Origin: DATMGU01 sp035555315
Lineage (GTDB): Bacteria; Pseudomonadota; Alphaproteobacteria; ATCC43930; CGMCC-115725
Direction: 5' to 3'
DNA: 16,698 bases
NCBI GenBank assembly: GCA_035555315.1
Contig: DATMGU010000034.1
Location: forward strand, 1-16,698
Made by a program: the position numbers and the translations under genes. This document shows positions 14,108 through 16,698 of this stretch, in pieces. Within the stretch, counting starts at the first letter, position 1, and each line of letters opens with the position of its first letter. The notes under the pieces were generated by a model. That model ran no database searches, was not told the DNA's origin, and was given only the letters and a program-made list of their open reading frames with translations.

Positions 14108-14352
14108 CCAAACCGAAGAAGACCCGTAGCGAGCTGGCCGAACTCATCATGACCGAGGTCCGCAGGCATCCCAAAGGGGGCACGATCCAGGGTGTCGCGA
14201 TCATGCAGCCGACCGATCAGAACTGAAATGCCGGATTCACCATGGACGGCAGCAACATCGCACGCTCGGAAGCCATCCAGATAATCCGCGATCTGCGGGC
14301 GAAGCTCGATCTCGCGGGACCAGACAAAGCAACCGGGGAGTCCGAGAGTTGA
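14104..14352 (+). pseudogene. Small conserved alphaproteobacterial protein, interrupted by an internal TGA
   Basis: GTG 14104 overlaps the previous stop (GTGA). The frame reads 40 residues (SELAELIMTEVRRHPKGGTI ... AIMQPTDQN), meets TGA at 14224-14226, then continues without any further stop as NAGFTMDGSNIARSEAIQII and RDLRAKLDLA to 14352. The two pieces match, in order and in one frame, a small family I know from Hyphomicrobiales/Rhodospirillales whose centre reads NWDAAFxxDG and whose end reads ELQxKFDLA. TGA sits exactly where that family has Trp (TGG), so a single G-to-A change would explain the break. Codon use on both sides is normal. Either the gene is dead, the 40-residue product is enough, or the base is a sequencing error. 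Function of the family unknown. It ends 19 bp from the convergent tumA. Confidence 0.72.
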
Positions 14353-14371
14353 CATCGAACGCCCCTGCCCT

Positions 14372-14734
14372 TTACGCCGCCGCGCGAAGATCGAAGTCCG
14401 CGTGGATGACCCCGTACGGCACGACGATTTTTCGGTCGTCAGTTCGTTCGATGAAACCCCAATCCAGCAGAACGGCCACATCCCCATGCACGCGCTTCAC
14501 GTCACGGCTGAGTTCGCGTGCGAGGCCTCGCAGGCTGATAGCCCCCAATGCTTGCAACCGCTCAATCAGCTCCCAGCGCTTTGGCGACAAGATGGAAAAG
14601 AGCTGTGCCGGCGACGAGAAGGTGAAGACATCAGATTCCGACTTGCCGGTACGCCAGGCGTCCACGAAGGCCGCCCCGGCTTCGCGCAGGATCGCGGTGT
14701 CATCCTTGCGGATTTGGATAGTGGCCACCCTCAT
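14372..14734 (-). CDS. tumA: TumA-like antitoxin (HTH, HVO_A0114-type)
   Basis: A 120-residue protein. ATG 14734 overlaps the toxin stop (ATGA) and has GGAGGG a few bases upstream. The central region LFSILSPKRWELIERLQALGAISLRGLARELSRDVKRVHGDVAVLLDWGFIER is a winged helix-turn-helix of the kind annotated as HVO_A0114-family DNA-binding protein, the usual partner of TumE toxins. The C-terminal part (KIVVPYGVIHADFDL) is the wing and tail. It is expected to neutralise TumE and repress the shared promoter at 15023-15051 through the palindrome there. The toxin-first order is normal for this system. Identification rests on recalled family pairing. Confidence 0.82.
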   Translation of the reverse strand: MRVATIQIRKDDTAILREAGAAFVDAWRTGKSESDVFTFSSPAQLFSILSPKRWELIERLQALGAISLRGLARELSRDVKRVHGDVAVLLDWGFIERTDDRKIVVPYGVIHADFDLRAAA

Positions 14735-15015
14735 TTCACCCTCCGTTTTTCAACGTCCGCCAAGAAGTCCCGTACAAGATCTTCGACGGTGCTAAACGTG
14801 TACGGCTCCTCCGCCCCGTCGAGATGGCGGTGATCGCCCTTTGGCCGCTCGTTGTCGTAACCCACGATCCGCTCGCTTCCCCGACCGTAAAACAGCCGGT
14901 ATTTGTAGCTGTGCGTGCTGCCATCGACCGGCCGCGGCACGCGCCAGATCACCAGCTCCAAAATGGCGCCGTCCGAGAGAACGCTCTTCTGGCGACGGAG
15001 GAGTTCAGCTTTCAC
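14731..15015 (-). CDS. tumE: TumE-family toxin
   Basis: A 94-residue toxin of the TumE (DUF6516) family. Signature parts: VKAELLRRQKSVLSDGAILE, LVIWRVPRPV, STHSYKYRLFYGRG, then RIVGYDNERPKGDHRH with the conserved His pair, and a helical tail YTFSTVEDLVRDFLADVEKR. GTG 15015 is chosen over ATG 15063 because the family starts at this point and because the promoter found at 15023-15051 lies inside the longer version; the mRNA would then begin at or next to the start codon (leaderless). There is no Shine-Dalgarno before either start. Followed by its antitoxin with a 4-bp overlap. The exact target of this toxin family cannot be stated from sequence. Confidence 0.82.
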   Translation of the reverse strand: MKAELLRRQKSVLSDGAILELVIWRVPRPVDGSTHSYKYRLFYGRGSERIVGYDNERPKGDHRHLDGAEEPYTFSTVEDLVRDFLADVEKRRVK

Positions 15016-15051
15016 GTTGGCGATAATGCCAACGATGCTGCCCGTTGTCAA
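15015..15051 (-). promoter_or_regulatory. tumE-tumA promoter and operator
   Basis: On the minus strand a perfect -35 TTGACA (15051-15046) and -10 CATTAT (15028-15023) are separated by 17 bp. The palindrome CGTTGGC-N6-GCCAACG (15015-15034) covers the -10 and runs into the start codon. A repressor bound there would block RNA polymerase directly. The predicted start of transcription (~15016) nearly coincides with the GTG at 15015. Confidence 0.72.
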
Positions 15052-15172
15052 ATGCGCCAACATCCATGTGGCTGCAATTCACGGCCTGCGGACGACAGAT
15101 GTCCATCTGGCCAGAATTGACGAACGGCCCTCAAAGTGGGGTCCGGGTGGATGATCCGGAAGGAGGCGTGGC

Positions 15173-15316
15173 ATGACCCCCTGCGTATCCCAGAAGCGCG
15201 GGGAATACGTCGGCCGGCCGCCGGAGTGTGTGAGGATACACACTCTCTATTGGCGATACCCGTTATTTGTGTGTATGGATACACATGGACAGTCGTTCGA
15301 TAATTCGAGCGCTTGA
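15173..15316 (+). CDS. Possible 47-codon ORF with strong ribosome site ahead of hicA
   Basis: ATG 15173 has AAGGAGG (15160-15166) at 6-nt spacing, one of the best ribosome sites in the window, but the 47-residue frame (MTPCVSQKRGEYVGRPPECV...) matches nothing I know and runs through both hicA operators and the first 32 bases of hicA. It may be a leader peptide, a relic of an older gene, or chance. Confidence 0.2.
   Translation: MTPCVSQKRGEYVGRPPECVRIHTLYWRYPLFVCMDTHGQSFDNSSA
15224..15285 (+). promoter_or_regulatory. hicA promoter region with two palindromic operators
   Basis: Operator 1: GAGTGTGT-N6-ACACACTC (15224-15245). Operator 2: TGTGTAT-GG-ATACACA (15270-15285), ending on the A of the hicA ATG. 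Both contain GGATACACA (15234 and 15277), 43 bp apart, about four helical turns, so two HicB molecules could bind the same face. A weak promoter lies between: -35 TTGGCG (15250-15255) and -10 TATGGA (15274-15279), 18-bp spacer. Confidence 0.6.
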
Positions 15317-15485
15317 AGCTGAGGGGTGGAGGGAGGTCCGGGTCACCGGCGGCCACCACCATTTCCGGCATCAGGACCTGCTCGGCACCGTCACGGTCCC
15401 TCATCCAAAGCGGGATCTCCCGATTGGAACGGTGCGCAGCATCGAACGGCAGTCTAGGGTCAAGTTGCTTAAGGGAGGCCGGTGA
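15285..15485 (+). CDS. hicA: HicA toxin, mRNA interferase
   Basis: A 66-residue HicA toxin with a small double-stranded-RNA-binding fold that cleaves mRNA. Family features: SIIRALEAEGWREVRVTGGHHHFRH with the catalytic His in the GGHHHF motif (His24/25), then GTVTVPHPKRDLPIGTVRSI. ATG 15285 gives the normal family start; an in-frame ATT/ATG region further upstream (15267) would put extra residues inside the operator. No Shine-Dalgarno precedes the ATG, fitting a leaderless transcript. The stop overlaps hicB by one base (TGATG). The sequence is complete, so the toxin is probably functional. Confidence 0.92.
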   Translation: MDSRSIIRALEAEGWREVRVTGGHHHFRHQDLLGTVTVPHPKRDLPIGTVRSIERQSRVKLLKGGR

Positions 15486-15874
15486 TGGCCCATTATGTCG
15501 CGTATGTGCGCAAGGATGCCGACAGCGATTACGGCGTCGAGTTTCCAGACCTGCCTGGTTGCATCACGGCCGGCCGCACTTTGGATGAAGCGCTCGCAAT
15601 GGCCGAAGATGCCTTGACCGGTCATCTGTCGGTGATGGCCGAGCACGGCGATCCGATCCCAGCGCCGCGCGGACTGGATGCGCTCCGCGATGACCCGCAT
15701 CGGGGGGACGCGGTGGCGGTGCTGGTTCGTCTCGATCCAGATTTGCACAAGCCGGAGCGAGTCAACGTCATGCTGTCGAGATCGCTGCTGCGGCGCATCG
15801 AAGCGGTAGCCCCCAATCGCTCACGCTTCCTTGCTGAAGCCGCCGAGTTGGTTCTGGCGGAGTCCCGCAAATGA
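15485..15874 (+). CDS. hicB: HicB antitoxin
   Basis: A 129-residue antitoxin. ATG 15485 overlaps the hicA stop and has AAGGGAGG (15470-15477) 7 nt upstream; GTG 15482 is less well placed. N-terminal HicB fold (partial RNase-H-like): YVAYVRKDADSDYGVEFPDLPGCITAGRTLDEALAMAEDAL, which masks the toxin active site. The C-terminal part VNVMLSRSLLRRIEAVAPNRSRFLAEAAELVL is a ribbon-helix-helix DNA-binding domain that should bind the two operators before hicA. Length fits the RHH type of HicB. Confidence 0.92.
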   Translation: MAHYVAYVRKDADSDYGVEFPDLPGCITAGRTLDEALAMAEDALTGHLSVMAEHGDPIPAPRGLDALRDDPHRGDAVAVLVRLDPDLHKPERVNVMLSRSLLRRIEAVAPNRSRFLAEAAELVLAESRK

Positions 15875-15891
15875 CAGCCGCCGAGACCGTT

Positions 15892-15930
15892 CCATAACGA
15901 CTTGCGTTATATGACGCATAACGTTATGGT
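15892..15930 (+). promoter_or_regulatory. higB promoter with nested ATAACG/CGTTAT operators
   Basis: -35 TTGCGT (15902-15907) and -10 TATGGT (15925-15930), 17-bp spacer. Four half-sites overlap it: outer arms CCATAACG (15892-15899) and CGTTATGG (15922-15929), CGTTAT at 15905-15910, and a perfect 12-bp palindrome CATAACGTTATG (15917-15928). HigA is the expected repressor. The -10 ends 6 bp before the higB ATG, so the mRNA would be leaderless. Confidence 0.65.
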
Positions 15931-15936
15931 GCCAGC

Positions 15937-16245
15937 ATGATCGTCAGCTTCCGGTGTTCCGAGACTGAGCGGATATGGCGTGGCGAATTCAGCCGGAAGC
16001 TGCCGCAAGACATACAGCAAACCGCTTTGCGAAAGCTGCGGATGCTGAACAATGCCAAGGTGCTGCGCGACCTGGCCGTGCCCCCGAACAATCACCTTGA
16101 AGCGCTCAAGGATGATCGGGCCGACCAACATAGCATCAGGATCAACAAGTCAGCCACTTCGCAGCGCGAAGTGGCGATGTGGCGTGTCTGCTTCGTTTGG
16201 ACGGATGGAGGTCCTGAGAATGTCGAGATCGTCGACTACCACTAA
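15937..16245 (+). CDS. higB: HigB toxin with an in-frame palindromic insertion
   Basis: A 102-residue HigB/RelE-type toxin, a ribosome-dependent mRNA endonuclease. Family features: SFRCSETERIWRGEFSRKLP, ARKL-like LRKLRMLNNAKVLRDLAVPPNNHLEAL, DRADQHSIRIN, WRVCFVWTDGGP and the terminal VEIVDYH. In relatives SIRIN is followed by about two residues and then WRxCF; here 11 residues (KSATSQREVAM) intervene, about nine extra, encoded by a hairpin at 16153-16175. The extra loop falls between two beta strands and may be tolerated, but toxicity cannot be assumed. No Shine-Dalgarno before ATG 15937. The 3' end overlaps higA by 26 bp. Confidence 0.92.
   Translation: MIVSFRCSETERIWRGEFSRKLPQDIQQTALRKLRMLNNAKVLRDLAVPPNNHLEALKDDRADQHSIRINKSATSQREVAMWRVCFVWTDGGPENVEIVDYH
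16150..16176. repeat. Hairpin insertion inside higB
   Basis: GCCACTTCGC (16153-16162), loop AGC, GCGAAGTGGC (16166-16175): a perfect 10-bp stem. The surrounding 27 bp (16150-16176) lie between the AAG and ATG codons and equal the extra nine codons compared with normal HigB proteins. It looks like a mini palindromic element inserted in frame. Confidence 0.75.
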
Positions 16246-16537
16246 GCTGATCCCGAACCCGACACCGGGCGAGATGTTGCTGGCCGATTTCATCGAGCCC
16301 TTGGGATTGAGCCAGAATAGCCTTGCCCGGGCGATCGGCGTGCCGCCGCGACGCATCAACGAGATCGTGCTGGGAAAGCGCTCGATCACGGCGGACACGG
16401 ATCTTCGTCTTGCCCGCTTTTTCGGTCTGTCGGAGGGCTTCTGGCTCGGTGTCCAGGCCGATTACGAGCTACTTGAACAGCGCCGCCGGATCGGGCCGGA
16501 GCTGGCGCGAATCGCGCCGTACCAGCACGCCGCATAG
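16220..16537 (+). CDS. higA: HigA antitoxin (XRE-family HTH)
   Basis: A 105-residue antitoxin. ATG 16220 lies inside the end of higB; GGAGG (16207-16211) sits exactly 8 nt before it, supporting this start. The core LIPNPTPGEMLLADFIEPLGLSQNSLARAIGVPPRRINEIVLGKRSITADTDLRLARFFGLSEGFWLGVQADYEL is the HigA/VapI helix-turn-helix, with the recognition helix around PPRRINEIVLGKR. The tail (RRRIGPELARI) is typical. It blocks HigB and represses the promoter at 15892-15930. Sequence complete. Confidence 0.94.
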   Translation: MSRSSTTTKLIPNPTPGEMLLADFIEPLGLSQNSLARAIGVPPRRINEIVLGKRSITADTDLRLARFFGLSEGFWLGVQADYELLEQRRRIGPELARIAPYQHAA

Positions 16538-16593
16538 GGTATCCAGAGAGTGACGATCGCAGGCAATTCGACGGAGCGCCGCTCCTGGTCGGG

Positions 16594-16695
16594 ATGAAGC
16601 CGTTCATCGAACCGCTCGGTCCTTTGCATAAAACTGCGGTTAACGACGGCTTGAGCGCGATAAACGAGCGCCGGGCTGAGATTAAGGCTCTCTAG
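16594..16695 (+). CDS. Unrecognised 33-codon ORF at the right edge
   Basis: MKPFIEPLGPLHKTAVNDGL followed by SAINERRAEIKAL and a TAG. The helical, charged end looks protein-like, and the same frame is open upstream to at least 16540 without a better start. It may be a fragment of a larger gene disrupted at the island edge. No ribosome site and no family recognised. The rest of 16538-16698 shows nothing else. Confidence 0.2.
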   Translation: MKPFIEPLGPLHKTAVNDGLSAINERRAEIKAL

Positions 16696-16698
16696 GAA

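Noticed and set aside
14224..14226. TGA read as tryptophan through an altered genetic code
   Set aside because: TGA ends several clearly real genes here (for example hicA at 15483-15485 and the alpha/beta hydrolase at 10400-10402), so general recoding is excluded.
15016..15063. Longer tumE starting at ATG 15063
   Set aside because: It would contain the -35, -10 and palindrome within the coding region, has no ribosome site and adds residues not typical of the family.
15048..15404. 118-codon minus-strand ORF across the tumE-hicA gap
   Set aside because: It covers the hicA operators and the start of hicA in antisense and shows no recognisable domain, though an old IS or gene relic in 15070-15180 cannot be excluded.

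Overview
The window comes from a GC-rich bacterial chromosome, most probably an alphaproteobacterium (Rhodospirillales/Hyphomicrobiales-like). This is inferred from base composition, GTG starts, GTGA/ATGA gene overlaps, and protein types such as the Ser/Thr-rich EF-hand protein and the small-protein operon at 13620-14352. No rRNA, tRNA or CRISPR array was seen.

Left part (1-7655). The end of a peptide-type ABC transporter operon opens the window: the C-terminus of an ATP-binding subunit followed by two permeases in overlapping or near-overlapping order. A convergent, very Ser/Thr-rich EF-hand protein follows. A long intergenic region with two clean palindromes (3385-3404, 3576-3609) then leads to an acyl-CoA synthetase. 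Next comes a soluble GAF-PAS-GAF histidine kinase with no linked response regulator.

Middle part (7656-13431). Directly after the kinase lies a ~220-bp non-coding block made of successive, unrelated stem-loops (7660-7882). A short catabolic-looking run follows: a PhnZ-like HD-domain (probably diiron) oxygenase, a class II aldolase-family protein and an alpha/beta hydrolase. Convergent to these is a thiamine-diphosphate E1 alpha/beta pair without E2 or E3. Divergent from the E1 pair is an unrecognised protein built from two copies of one domain (GSHGG...NDAG...ARIG). The enzymes could handle small hydroxy- or keto-compounds, but no pathway can be assigned from sequence alone.

Right part (13432-16698). 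This is a dense stability-module island: an RHH/coiled-coil/third-gene operon with a palindromic operator, whose third gene is broken by one TGA where a Trp is expected; TumE/TumA on the minus strand; HicA/HicB; and HigB/HigA. The first genes of the three toxin-antitoxin pairs all lack a Shine-Dalgarno sequence, and each has a palindrome and a -10-like hexamer just upstream of the start codon, which suggests leaderless, autorepressed transcripts. HigB carries an extra ~27-bp in-frame segment that is almost entirely one perfect 10-bp-stem hairpin. It looks like a small palindromic element inserted into a toxin gene and may be related in kind to the hairpin block at 7660-7882.
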